DNA of 64,000 nucleotides from Alphaproteobacteria bacterium (GTDB lineage: Bacteria > Pseudomonadota > Alphaproteobacteria > Thalassobaculales > Thalassobaculaceae): positions 1 to 64,000 of the forward strand of contig JANSYC010000009.1 in assembly GCA_024742605.1 (NCBI GenBank), given 5' to 3'. The position numbers and the translations under genes are program-made. Below, piece after piece: positions 52,565 to 60,657 of the stretch; position 1 is the first letter of the stretch; every line of letters starts with the position of its first letter. The notes under the pieces were generated by a model. The model had not been told where the DNA came from and made no database searches. It saw only the letters and a list, made by a program, of their open reading frames with translations.

Positions 52565-52598
52565 AAAGCCAGGCAGTTAATATGCCTGGCTTTAATTT
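52565..52598. terminator. Hairpin between the recombinase operon and flgH
   Basis: An 11-bp perfect stem AAAGCCAGGCA/TGCCTGGCTTT has a 7-base loop. On the minus strand it follows the flgH stop by about 22 bases and runs into a T-containing stretch, so it can end the flgF-G-A-H transcript. On the plus strand AATTTTT follows, so it may be bidirectional. Confidence 0.65.
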
Positions 52599-52601
52599 TT
52601 G

Positions 52602-52612
52602 AATATACCGCT
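52602..52612 (-). repeat. AGCGGTATATT repeat beside flgH
   Basis: This 11-base sequence is identical to the one at 52496-52506. Two direct copies about 106 bases apart flank the hairpin, and the outer one touches the end of flgH, a likely island border. Confidence 0.4.
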
Positions 52613-52614
52613 GG

Positions 52615-53391
52615 CTAGAAGGGCATGATGACGTCGAGCACCTGGCTTCCGTAGCGCGGCTGCTGCACATCGGTCAGCTGACCGCGTCCGCCGTAGGAGA
52701 TGCGTGCCTCGGCCATCTGGTCGTAGTTGATGGTGTTGGTGGATGCGATGTCCTGGGGCCGGATCACGCCGCCCACGACGATCTCGCGGACTTCGAAGTT
52801 GACGCGCACCTCTTGCCGTCCGTACAGGACAAGATTGCCGTTCGGCAATTTCTGCGTGATGACACCGGCGACCCGCAGATTGATTTCCTCCTCGCGGCCG
52901 ACCACCCCGGTTCCGACATTGCTGGTGTTCGAGCCGAGGCTCAGCAGATTGTCGCCGGTCACGGCCTCGGGGAAAACTTGACCGAGCGCGCTTTCGTAGC
53001 CGAAGAAGCCACCCATGTTTGCCGCATCAGAGTTCGCTCGAGAACGGGTGGTGGTGTTGCTGACGTCGGCGGTATCGTTGATCTCGACCACCACGGTGAT
53101 GATATCCCCGACTTCGCTCGCCCGCTGGTCCTTGAAGAAGGCACGACTGCCTTCCTGCCAGAGCGAGTTCGCCTGGCGGGTGGCGACCCTTGGCGCCGGC
53201 ATCGGCATCGAAACCGGCTGATAGCCAGCCTGATCCGTCGGATTCGCGATCTTGGTCATCTCCGGCGCCTGGCCGATATTCGCCAAGCGATCCATAGCAC
53301 TGCATCCTGAAAGGGCGATCATCGACAGGGCGATCACGGCGGAAACGCGTGGGAGCCGGGATGCGTCTGTCCAATTCTGTGTCTGTGTCAT
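52615..53391 (-). CDS. flgH: Flagellar L-ring lipoprotein FlgH
   Basis: FlgH forms the L ring in the outer membrane around the rod. The 258-residue protein has a lipoprotein signal with lipobox LSGC, the lipidated Cys at residue 30. Conserved FlgH segments follow: NSLWQEGSRAFFKDQRASEV, GDIITVVVEI, NGNLVLYGRQEVRVNFEVRE and IRPQDIASTNTI. The ATG at 53391 has a GGAGG site, while an ATG four codons upstream does not. It ends the flgF-flgG-flgA-flgH operon, and its stop lies immediately next to the island border, so the insertion left the gene intact. Confidence 0.96.
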   Translation of the reverse strand: MTQTQNWTDASRLPRVSAVIALSMIALSGCSAMDRLANIGQAPEMTKIANPTDQAGYQPVSMPMPAPRVATRQANSLWQEGSRAFFKDQRASEVGDIITVVVEINDTADVSNTTTRSRANSDAANMGGFFGYESALGQVFPEAVTGDNLLSLGSNTSNVGTGVVGREEEINLRVAGVITQKLPNGNLVLYGRQEVRVNFEVREIVVGGVIRPQDIASTNTINYDQMAEARISYGGRGQLTDVQQPRYGSQVLDVIMPF

Positions 53392-53453
53392 TTTTTCCTC
53401 CATCCGCGCCTTTCAGCGCGTCCTCATAATGATTGGGCGACGTTCTCCGGCCC

Positions 53454-54473
53454 TCACCGGATCTGCGCGTACTGCGCAGGACGAACGATCACCGTATCCG
53501 TGCTTGCGACCTGGGCTTCGACGGTCTTTCGGCTTTGGGAATTCCTCACCCGGATCACGTCCCCGCGTGCGCCCCTCTGCAAGGCGCTGCCACGCGCCGT
53601 CAGCGTCATTTTTCCGTTCTGGAGCACGATGGTGACCACGTCGCCCTTTTGCACCAGGTAGTCCGGCACCACGTCGGTCATCCGGATCGGCTGACCGCTT
53701 GCGATCGGACGTCTCGGGGTTTGGCCGACCAGCTCGCCCAGCCGGGATATCGCCGTTGTGGTGGCGCGTCGGGTCGAGACCCGCTGCCAGGCGATATCGC
53801 GCTCGGCAATGATTTCACCCGGCATCATGTGCCGGTTCAGCACCGGCAAATCCACCATCGCTTCCACCCGACCCGCGACCTCAACCTGATGGCCGGACGC
53901 TCCGGCAGCGGTCAAGGTGGCGCGGAACCGATTGGACCGTGCGTCGAAATCCAGATTGCTGACGATCACCTGAAGGTCGTGTCCGGCGGGCACGTGCAGA
54001 CCCACCGACCGTTCGAACACGCTCACGTCGAAGTCGCCGCCGACATACTGCTCGGCAATGGCGCCCGCGATCGCCTGTTCGACCATGGACATCGGGATTG
54101 ACTGACTGTCCCGGGTCACCACCACGCCCTGACTGGGGTCGGACGGCGCCCAATACAGCTTGGCCTGCCGGGTTATGTGCCCCAGCTGCCGGGCGCTGAA
54201 CGCCATCGTCGCCCCCGGCGCCGGAGCGTCCGAGATTGGCATGTCCTGGGTGAACGGGACATTGGTGAAGAGATCCGAAAGGTAGATCTGCTCACCCGCC
54301 ACGGTCGCCCTTTGCTTCAGGATCAGCGGAGCGGCGGGCGCGCCGGTGTCGACCGCGTTGCCTGCGAAGGCTTGCCGACTGTCGCCGGTCGCGACCGTCA
54401 GGGCCAAGGCCGCGATCAGTCCTGCGAGCAGGACATTGGAGCGTTTGGCACCTTTGGTGGGTTGCATGATCAT
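53454..54473 (-). CDS. flgA: Flagellar P-ring assembly chaperone FlgA
   Basis: FlgA is a periplasmic chaperone for FlgI. The 339-residue protein has a signal peptide with hydrophobic core LLAGLIAALALTVATG. The middle part is FlgA-like, and the C-terminal SAF/FlgA domain contains VLNRHMMPGEIIAERDIAWQ, RRPIASGQPIRMTDV, VQKGDVVTIVLQNGKMTLTA and a final VRNSQSRKTVEAQV. GGAGGGAG precedes the ATG at 54473. It sits between flgG and flgH, the standard alphaproteobacterial order. Confidence 0.94.
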   Translation of the reverse strand: MIMQPTKGAKRSNVLLAGLIAALALTVATGDSRQAFAGNAVDTGAPAAPLILKQRATVAGEQIYLSDLFTNVPFTQDMPISDAPAPGATMAFSARQLGHITRQAKLYWAPSDPSQGVVVTRDSQSIPMSMVEQAIAGAIAEQYVGGDFDVSVFERSVGLHVPAGHDLQVIVSNLDFDARSNRFRATLTAAGASGHQVEVAGRVEAMVDLPVLNRHMMPGEIIAERDIAWQRVSTRRATTTAISRLGELVGQTPRRPIASGQPIRMTDVVPDYLVQKGDVVTIVLQNGKMTLTARGSALQRGARGDVIRVRNSQSRKTVEAQVASTDTVIVRPAQYAQIR

Positions 54474-54498
54474 CTCTCAGCTCCCTCCGTTCTGGCGG

Positions 54499-55284
54499 TT
54501 AGCGGACGTTATTGATGGTGGACATCATCTGATCCGAGGTCTCGATGACCTTGGAGTTCAGCTCGTAGGCGCGCTGGGCGGTGATCAGGTTGGTGATCTC
54601 CTGAACCGGATCCACATTGGAGGATTCGACGAACCCTTGCTGAATGCTGCCAAAGCCGATACCGCCAGGAACGCCGGTGTTGGCGGCTCCGGAGGCAACC
54701 GTTTCAAGCAACAGGTTCTGCCCGATCGCATCGAGCCCGGCGACGTTCTGGAAGGTGGCGAGCTGCAGCTGACCGACGTTGGTCTCGTTGATCTGACCAT
54801 CGATCTGGGCGAACACCTGTCCGCTCTCGTTGATGGTCACGGAGATCGCGTCGGCTGGAATGCTGATGCCCGGCTGAACCTGATAGCCGTCAGGGGTCAC
54901 CAGGGTGCCGTTCTGATCCAACTGAAGCGATCCAGCTCGGGAGTAGCCGGTGGTGCCGTTCGGAAGGTCGACCTGCAGAAAGCCCTCGCCCTTGATGGCG
55001 ATGTCGAACTCGTTGCCGGTGGAGATCAGCGATCCCTGTTCGTTGATGCGGTAGGTGGCGGCCGTCTTGACACCGACACCCAGCTGAATGCCTGACGGAA
55101 CGGTCGTTCCGGCGTCCGACGAGTTGGTGCCGACCCGGCGCTGATCCTGATAGAGAAGATCCTGGAACTCTGCCCGTTGGCGCTTGTAGCCCGTGGTGTT
55201 CATGTTCGAGATGTTGTGGGAGATAACTTCCACGTTCAGGGCCTGGGCCGCCATACCTGTGGCTGCGATATTGAGTGACTGCAT
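54499..55284 (-). CDS. flgG: Flagellar distal rod protein FlgG
   Basis: FlgG makes the distal rod that crosses the peptidoglycan and outer membrane. The 261-residue protein starts MQSLNIAATGMAAQALNVEV with SHNISNMNTTGYKRQRAEFQ. The centre has FDIAIKGEGFLQVDLPNGTT and YSRAGSLQLDQNG, and the C-terminus has SSNVDPVQEITNLITAQRAY. All are typical and the length is normal. It lies 26 bases ahead of flgA in the leftward operon. Confidence 0.97.
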   Translation of the reverse strand: MQSLNIAATGMAAQALNVEVISHNISNMNTTGYKRQRAEFQDLLYQDQRRVGTNSSDAGTTVPSGIQLGVGVKTAATYRINEQGSLISTGNEFDIAIKGEGFLQVDLPNGTTGYSRAGSLQLDQNGTLVTPDGYQVQPGISIPADAISVTINESGQVFAQIDGQINETNVGQLQLATFQNVAGLDAIGQNLLLETVASGAANTGVPGGIGFGSIQQGFVESSNVDPVQEITNLITAQRAYELNSKVIETSDQMMSTINNVR

Positions 55285-55380
55285 GGTCTTCTCCTTGATC
55301 GGCGGTGCCGGTGGTCCGGTGCGCCGTTTCCTCTCCGGTGATCGACCGGGGGGCCTGATGCCACCCGATCGCCGTCCTCG

Positions 55381-56109
55381 CTAGGCGTTTTGCAACGGGC
55401 GTGCCAAACGCTGGGTGACTTGCTTCTGGCGCTCGTTTTCCTGGTCCATCAGCCGTTTGACCGAATCATAGGTCCGGTGGATTTCGATCATCTCGGTCAT
55501 CTCGACAATCGGGTTCACGTTCGAGGTTTCGAGCGAGCCTTGAAGGACCCGCGTGTCTTCGGCCGGCTGCGGGTCCTCCTCGCTGATGAAGAGGCTGTCG
55601 CGCGATGCCTTCAGGTCTTGCGGATTCTGGAACTCGACCACGCCGAGACGGCCGATTTCGATCTCGTCGTAGGTGATCAGGCCGTCACCCGCGATGTTCA
55701 GGGAACTCCCGCCGCCCGGAACCACGATCGGTCGGGCGTTGTCGTCCAGGACAAGATTGCCCTGTTGGGTGACGAGACGGTTCTGATCGTCAAGGGCAAA
55801 CGAGCCATTCCGGGTGTATTTCACCGAGGCCCCATCATCGATCTGGAAATAGCCCTGGCCCCGCAATGCGACGTCCATCGAATTGCCGGTGACCTTGAAG
55901 CCACCCTCCTGGAGATCCATGGCCGTGCCGATGTCGATGACGAAGGCCAGCTTTTCGCCGTATCTAATCCGCTGATCATAGGCTTGGTTGACGTTGATCT
56001 GCCGCTTGAAGGCGGTGGTATCCATGTTCGCGATGTTGTTCGCGACCACGCCGATCTCCCGCCGCAACTGGGCTTGCCGTGACAGACCGATATAAATCGG
56101 GTTTTCCAT
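55381..56109 (-). CDS. flgF: Flagellar proximal rod protein FlgF
   Basis: FlgF is a proximal rod subunit. The 242-residue protein begins MENPIYIGLSRQAQLRREIG with NNIANMDTTAFKRQ, and has MDVALRGQGYFQIDDGASVK in the centre. It ends with SNVNPIVEMTEMIEIHRTYD. It leads the flgF-flgG-flgA-flgH operon downstream of a sigma54-type promoter and is divergent from fliL. About 95 bases separate it from flgG. Confidence 0.95.
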   Translation of the reverse strand: MENPIYIGLSRQAQLRREIGVVANNIANMDTTAFKRQINVNQAYDQRIRYGEKLAFVIDIGTAMDLQEGGFKVTGNSMDVALRGQGYFQIDDGASVKYTRNGSFALDDQNRLVTQQGNLVLDDNARPIVVPGGGSSLNIAGDGLITYDEIEIGRLGVVEFQNPQDLKASRDSLFISEEDPQPAEDTRVLQGSLETSNVNPIVEMTEMIEIHRTYDSVKRLMDQENERQKQVTQRLARPLQNA

Positions 56110-56180
56110 CGTCTTGCTCCGTACCGTAATTCAGATGCCGCGTCGGTTGATCCGGCTGCGGTCTGCTTCGGACCAAGCTA

Positions 56181-56197
56181 TGCAGGGAGCATGCCAA
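56181..56197 (-). promoter_or_regulatory. Sigma54-type promoter of flgF-G-A-H
   Basis: On the minus strand TTGGCATGCTCCCTGCA has GG-N10-GC spacing and a good TGGCA element, 72-88 bases ahead of the flgF ATG. The divergent fliL promoter lies about 180 bases away, so one activator region may serve both. Confidence 0.78.
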
Positions 56198-56373
56198 CAC
56201 CCGCGGTCGTCCCGTCAGCGGCGGGTCGCACGGTTCTTGTGCATCTTTGTTCCCGAGGAGGAACGTGCCTCGTTCGTGTCAAAATCTGCCTGGAATATGA
56301 GTGATTGGCTCAGGTTGGCAGATCGCTTCCGATTCCTCGCTGAATCACCTATGATTCCAAGGTGATTCACTGG

Positions 56374-56390
56374 TCGGCACAGGGTTTGCT
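56374..56390 (+). promoter_or_regulatory. Sigma54-type promoter of fliL-fliM operon
   Basis: TCGGCACAGGGTTTGCT has GG-N10-GC spacing with GGCAC and TTTGC elements. It lies about 115-130 bases ahead of fliL. In Caulobacter fliLM is an early (CtrA) operon; a sigma54 element here would be a difference. Confidence 0.65.
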
Positions 56391-56504
56391 GAGAAGTGAC
56401 GATCAAGGTGCGCCGTCAGGGGACGTGCGGAACCAGGCGTGCGGCGCTCTGTGATGCGCTTGGTCCGATGACCACGTTCACAAGGCGCCTAAGAGGAGGC
56501 AGGG

Positions 56505-57023
56505 ATGGCCGAGGAAGCTCTCGAAGACGGCTTTGAAGAAGGTGCAGAGCCGTCAACCAAGAAGGTGAGCGGCAAGCGTCTCATCATCGCCGCGGTAGTT
56601 CTGCTCATCTTGGTCGGAGGTGGCGTGGGCGCCGCACTGGTCCTTCTCGGTGGCGAGGAGCCGCCGCCGGCCGAAGCCGTGGACGGCGCCGCACCGCCTC
56701 CGCCGCCGGTCGATACCCGTGCTTATTTCTTCGAAGTTCCGGACATGATCGTCAACCTCAATACCAATGGACGAAAATCGACCTTTTTGAAGATCAAGAT
56801 CGCGCTGGAACTGCAAAGCGCCGGAGATGCGGACCGGATCGACGAGGTTTTGCCGCGGATCGTGGACAATTTTCAGATCTATCTCCGGGAGCTCCGGGTC
56901 GATGATCTGGACGGGTCGGCGGGAATGTATCGGTTGCGGGAAGAATTGCTGCGTCGCGTGAACCTCGCGGCACGGCCTGTGCAGGTGGAAGACGTGCTGT
57001 TCAAGGAAATGCTCGTTCAATAG
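56505..57023 (+). CDS. fliL: Flagellar basal body protein FliL
   Basis: FliL is an inner membrane protein around the stator that supports torque. The 172-residue protein has a cytoplasmic acidic N-terminus, a transmembrane helix near residues 26-48 (LIIAAVVLLILVGGGVGAAL) and a proline-rich linker. The periplasmic stomatin-like domain contains YFFEVPDMIVNLNTNGRKST and ends LRVDDLDGSAGMYRLREELL. AGGAGG precedes the ATG. fliM follows after about 47 bases, the common order. Confidence 0.94.
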   Translation: MAEEALEDGFEEGAEPSTKKVSGKRLIIAAVVLLILVGGGVGAALVLLGGEEPPPAEAVDGAAPPPPPVDTRAYFFEVPDMIVNLNTNGRKSTFLKIKIALELQSAGDADRIDEVLPRIVDNFQIYLRELRVDDLDGSAGMYRLREELLRRVNLAARPVQVEDVLFKEMLVQ

Positions 57024-57070
57024 CGGGTATGACCGGCATCAATGTCGATTGGGGCTGACGGGGATACGTC

Positions 57071-58099
57071 ATGGCGAGTGAAGAGGATCTTGCGGCTGAA
57101 TGGGATGCCATGGGCGATGGCGACGAAGAGGAAGATGTCGGCTCCGCCAGGGTCCTAAATCAGGACGAAATCGACAGCCTGCTGGGCTTTGACGAGGCGG
57201 GTGGCGGCGAAGCCGACACCTCCGGTATTCATGCGATCGTCAACTCGGCGCTTGTGTCCTACGAACGTCTGCCGATGCTGGAGGTTGTTTTCGACCGTCT
57301 GGTTCGGATGATGTCGACCAGTTTGCGGAACTTCACCTCCGATAACGTGGAGGTCTCGCTCGATAACATCACGTCGATCCGGTTCGGAGATTACCTGAAC
57401 TCGATCCCGCTACCGGCCATGCTCTCGGTCTTCAAGGCGGAGGAATGGGACAATTACGGTCTGCTGGTCGTCGATTCAGCTCTGATCTACTCGATCGTCG
57501 ACGTCTTGCTAGGTGGCCGACGGGGCACTGCCGCGATGCGGATTGAAGGCCGACCGTACACGACGATCGAGCGCAATCTGGTCGAGCGCATGGTCAACGT
57601 GGTGTTGAGCGATCTGTCGGCGGCCTTCGACCCGCTGTCGCCCGTCACCTTCCGATTTGACCGGCTTGAAACCAATCCCCGGTTCGCGACCATCGCACGG
57701 CCTGCCAATGCGGCGGTTCTGGCGCGCCTGCGGATCGACATGGAAGATCGCGGCGGACGGCTGGAGCTGATGCTGCCTTACGCGACTCTCGAGCCGGTGC
57801 GCGAACTGCTGCTGCAGATGTTCATGGGTGAGAAGTTTGGGCGGGATTCGATCTGGGAAACCCACTTGGCGAACGAGCTTTGGAACACGGATGTCGAGCT
57901 CGAAGCGGTGTTGGACGAGGTTGTGATGCCCCTGAACGAGGTTCTGAACCTGAAACCCGGCAGTCGCATCCTGTTGAACTCGATGCCGAACTCCACAATT
58001 GATATGCGATGCGGCAATGTCTCTCTGTTCGGCGGCAAGATGGGCCGAAAGAGCGGCAATATCGCGGTTCGGATCAGCCACCGTCTGCGCAAGATGTGA
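57071..58099 (+). CDS. fliM: Flagellar motor switch protein FliM
   Basis: FliM is the C-ring protein that binds phospho-CheY and FliG. The 342-residue protein has the N-terminal acidic CheY-binding region with LNQDEIDSLLGFDEA near residues 30-45. The FliM middle domain (LPMLEVVFDRLVRMMSTSLR, TIERNLVERMVNVVLSDLSA) and a SpoA domain at about 265-335 (VVMPLNEVLNLKPGSRILLN) follow. Size and order are standard. It is the second gene of a long rightward operon. Confidence 0.96.
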   Translation: MASEEDLAAEWDAMGDGDEEEDVGSARVLNQDEIDSLLGFDEAGGGEADTSGIHAIVNSALVSYERLPMLEVVFDRLVRMMSTSLRNFTSDNVEVSLDNITSIRFGDYLNSIPLPAMLSVFKAEEWDNYGLLVVDSALIYSIVDVLLGGRRGTAAMRIEGRPYTTIERNLVERMVNVVLSDLSAAFDPLSPVTFRFDRLETNPRFATIARPANAAVLARLRIDMEDRGGRLELMLPYATLEPVRELLLQMFMGEKFGRDSIWETHLANELWNTDVELEAVLDEVVMPLNEVLNLKPGSRILLNSMPNSTIDMRCGNVSLFGGKMGRKSGNIAVRISHRLRKM

Positions 58100-58109
58100 G
58101 GGCTAGGAC

Positions 58110-58604
58110 GTGATATCTCTTTCCCTCGGTCTCGATATTCTGCTGGTGGTCCTGCTCCTGGTGACGATCATCTATGCGGTGCTGTTGAGCCGCCGGCTGT
58201 CGGCCCTGCGGTCCGGCAAGGTCGATCTGGAAGGGTTCATCATGCGTATGAACGAGGCGAGCGCGCGTGCGGAGGCGAGCTTGGCCGGAATCAGGCAAGC
58301 GGCAACATCCGCCAAGGGCGAACTCGACCAGCCGGTGGCCAAGGCCCAGTCCTTGCGTGATGAATTGGTCTTTCTGATCGATCGGGCAGACGCTGCCGGA
58401 GAGCGTTTGGCCAATACGGGTGCCACTGCGACGCCGTCAGCCCCCGCGGCACGGGCTGCGTCGTCTCAATCAGCGCCACGCGCACCTGCGAAGGCAGCAC
58501 CGGTCCAGGCACCAGTTCGCAAGACGGACGGCGATGATGAAACCGGCGCCCCGAGATCCAAGGCGGAACGTGATCTGATGAACGCCTTGAAGAACGCGAA
58601 ATGA
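58110..58604 (+). CDS. DUF6468-type membrane protein of flagellar operon
   Basis: The 164-residue protein has one N-terminal transmembrane helix (residues about 5-25, LGLDILLVVLLLVTIIYAVL) and a helical cytoplasmic part (LEGFIMRMNEASARAEASLA) with AKAQSLRDELVFLIDRADAA. An alanine/proline-rich linker follows, and the tail ends ERDLMNALKNAK. Proteins of this type (I believe DUF6468) are found after fliM in Alphaproteobacteria, with unknown function. The start is GTG at 58110, ten bases after fliM. It may be a motor accessory. Confidence 0.75.
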   Translation: MISLSLGLDILLVVLLLVTIIYAVLLSRRLSALRSGKVDLEGFIMRMNEASARAEASLAGIRQAATSAKGELDQPVAKAQSLRDELVFLIDRADAAGERLANTGATATPSAPAARAASSQSAPRAPAKAAPVQAPVRKTDGDDETGAPRSKAERDLMNALKNAK

Positions 58605-58689
58605 AGACCATGGATCCGGTTATGCATTGCATGAGTGCTGCGTGTGTAATCAATGAAACCAAGCCCCTATGCTTTGGAGGCGGAAAACG

Positions 58690-59526
58690 ATGACATATGA
58701 TCGAATGGGCCGGAAAGCCGCACCGAAACCAGACGCGGACTCGGAGACGACCGGAGGCGGCGCCGCTGCGACGCCCAATGCCGCGCGCCTGACCCGTGGT
58801 GCTGTGGCCTCGGCGGGACCAAGACTGTCCTCAGGCCCAGCGCCGATCGCCGGTGACGTTCGAAACCGAGCGGCCACGCGGGATCGTATTTTCCGTATGC
58901 GTGTTCTGCCGATGACCTTGCTGGTGGCGGTGCTGGCCCTGGGCCTGAAGGTTGAGGTCCTGTGGGACCAAAGGAACGAGATCACGACCGCATTGACCGT
59001 GGGGTCTCCGGCGATCGCCGCGGACGGGCCGTCAGAGACCCAGCAGGCTCAATCGTCGGCGCCGATGCAAGTCGCGCAGGCATCGACCGACGAGAAGGTG
59101 GACCCGTTTTCGCTTGGCAAGTCGCAAATCGAGCTTTTGCAGGACCTCGCCAAACGGCGGGAAGAACTTGAGGAACGGGAACAGACCCTGATTCTGAGGG
59201 AAGGCCTGCTCGCGGCCGCCGAGCATCGTATTGAAGGCAAGATTGAAGAACTCAAGACCGTGAAGGGCGAGATTGAAGCCCTGATCAAGGTCTACGACGA
59301 ACAGGAAGAAAAAGAGATCGGAGAATTGGTTTCGATTTATGAAAAAATGAAACCGAAAGACGCGGCGCGGATCTTCGATCAGCTCGATATGGATGTGCTT
59401 TTGGATGTGCTGCAGCGCATGAAGGCTTCCAAGACGGCTCCGGTTCTCGCCGCGATGGATGCCAATCGGGCGCAGGAAATCACCGTTCGGATCGCCGAGC
59501 GCCGCCAGATGCCGACGATCAACTAG
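58690..59526 (+). CDS. MotE-like flagellar protein
   Basis: The 278-residue protein has a cytoplasmic low-complexity N-terminus and one membrane helix near residues 72-92 (RVLPMTLLVAVLALGLKVEV). A periplasmic coiled coil at about 145-215 (RREELEEREQTLILREGLLA) leads into a C-terminal MgtE-N-like domain (MKPKDAARIFDQLDMDVLLD, VLQRMKASKTAPVLAAMDAN). MotE of Sinorhizobium, a periplasmic chaperone for MotC, has this plan. The ATG at 58690 has GGAGG ahead; the frame is open 7 codons upstream. It is probably a stator or rod accessory. Confidence 0.83.
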   Translation: MTYDRMGRKAAPKPDADSETTGGGAAATPNAARLTRGAVASAGPRLSSGPAPIAGDVRNRAATRDRIFRMRVLPMTLLVAVLALGLKVEVLWDQRNEITTALTVGSPAIAADGPSETQQAQSSAPMQVAQASTDEKVDPFSLGKSQIELLQDLAKRREELEEREQTLILREGLLAAAEHRIEGKIEELKTVKGEIEALIKVYDEQEEKEIGELVSIYEKMKPKDAARIFDQLDMDVLLDVLQRMKASKTAPVLAAMDANRAQEITVRIAERRQMPTIN

Positions 59527-59572
59527 TTTGCCGCGGGTGCGGCTCAGGGCGCGGACCCCGTCGGGAGAGACG

Positions 59573-59977
59573 ATGACGAAGAGTGAGGCCGCAACGGTTT
59601 CCGAGGATCTGGATCTGGAGTTGGCTGCAACCGATGATGATATCGGTGTTGCTTTCGATCGGATCGTTGATGCCACCACCCGTCTGATGGACATGGCGGT
59701 CGACCTCCCCGGAGAAACCGCCGGTGCGGTGCATGAGGCACTGGGTGAAATTCTGGAAGCTGCCGCTGCCCGCGACATCGCTGGCCAGCGTCTGAGCAAT
59801 GTCCGGAAAGCTGTCCGCTCGCTCTCGGAGCCGGATCAGATGCCTGATGAACGGGACGACGATCTTCTAAACGGGCCGCAACGGGCGGGGACGGCACCCA
59901 CTCAGAACGCGATTGATGCGATGTTCGCCGATGCACCGGGTCTAGACGCTCCTGAGGACGAAACGGATCCGAAGTGA
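59573..59977 (+). CDS. Short CheZ-like protein
   Basis: The 134-residue protein resembles the C-terminal half of CheZ, the phosphatase of phospho-CheY. A helix has GEILEAAAARDIAGQRLSNV at about residues 60-79, compared with the family EACSFQDxTGQRI. The acidic tail contains LLNGPQ and AIDAMFAD, like the CheY-binding end of alphaproteobacterial CheZ. The central Gln is present in GQR, but the preceding Cys-Ser-Phe-Gln is replaced by AAAR. The ATG at 59573 has GGGAGA ahead. Phosphatase activity is uncertain. Confidence 0.6.
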   Translation: MTKSEAATVSEDLDLELAATDDDIGVAFDRIVDATTRLMDMAVDLPGETAGAVHEALGEILEAAAARDIAGQRLSNVRKAVRSLSEPDQMPDERDDDLLNGPQRAGTAPTQNAIDAMFADAPGLDAPEDETDPK

Positions 59978-60654
59978 TGTCCAAACTGGCAACTCCCCCA
60001 CCGAAGCCCCGCACGGACGCGGACAAAGGGAACAGCCAGACCCTGTTTCTGAGCCTGTTCCTGCTGTTGTTGGCGTTCTTTATTCTGCTGAATTCCCTGT
60101 CGACCTTGGAAGTGGGCCGCAGCACGCAGGTGATGGAAAGCGTGAAGGACGCCTTTCCGAGCAGCGTGCGGGCGCAGATGGAGGATGGTTTTCTCTCCGA
60201 GGATCCCGGTCAGATGATCGGTGAGGGGTTGCGCGCCCGGCTTGGGACCGTCTTCGAGGAGAGCCTGCCCGTGGTCGAGATCACTGCGGATCCGAGCGGA
60301 AACCCGATGTACGTCAAGCTGCGGGCGGAAGATGTTTTCGCTCGGACCACCGGGCGGATCACTCCGGCTGCCGAAGATCTTGCCAGACGTTTGGCGCCGA
60401 TCGTGGCGCAACCGCCCGCCGGAAGCATGTTGTTCCTGGACATCGTGTTCGGTCGGAACATGTCGCCGGGAAACGCGGGGCAGTCCTCTATTTCTGAGAC
60501 AACGATACTCATCGCGTCCAGGACTGTGGAACGGTTTGCAGAGCTCGGTCTGCCGGCGGATCGGATCAGCACCGGTTTGGAGCGGGGCGATCCCGATTCC
60601 GTCCGGTTCATCTTCCGTACCCGGCCGGCCCGCGCCGGTCGGACGGGGGGCTGA
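59977..60654 (+). CDS. MotB-like membrane protein lacking the channel aspartate
   Basis: The 225-residue protein has a single N-terminal transmembrane helix (TLFLSLFLLLLAFFILLNSL, about residues 22-41) aligned with the MotB stator helix through LAFF. A periplasmic region with weak OmpA-like pattern follows (LFLDIVFGRN, ISETTILIASRTVERFAELG, ADRISTGLERGD). The position of the ion-binding Asp is Ser. The ATG overlaps the preceding stop, and a true MotB-like gene follows after 3 bases. It may be a structural partner of the next protein rather than an ion channel subunit. Confidence 0.72.
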   Translation: MSKLATPPPKPRTDADKGNSQTLFLSLFLLLLAFFILLNSLSTLEVGRSTQVMESVKDAFPSSVRAQMEDGFLSEDPGQMIGEGLRARLGTVFEESLPVVEITADPSGNPMYVKLRAEDVFARTTGRITPAAEDLARRLAPIVAQPPAGSMLFLDIVFGRNMSPGNAGQSSISETTILIASRTVERFAELGLPADRISTGLERGDPDSVRFIFRTRPARAGRTGG

Positions 60655-60657
60655 GCC

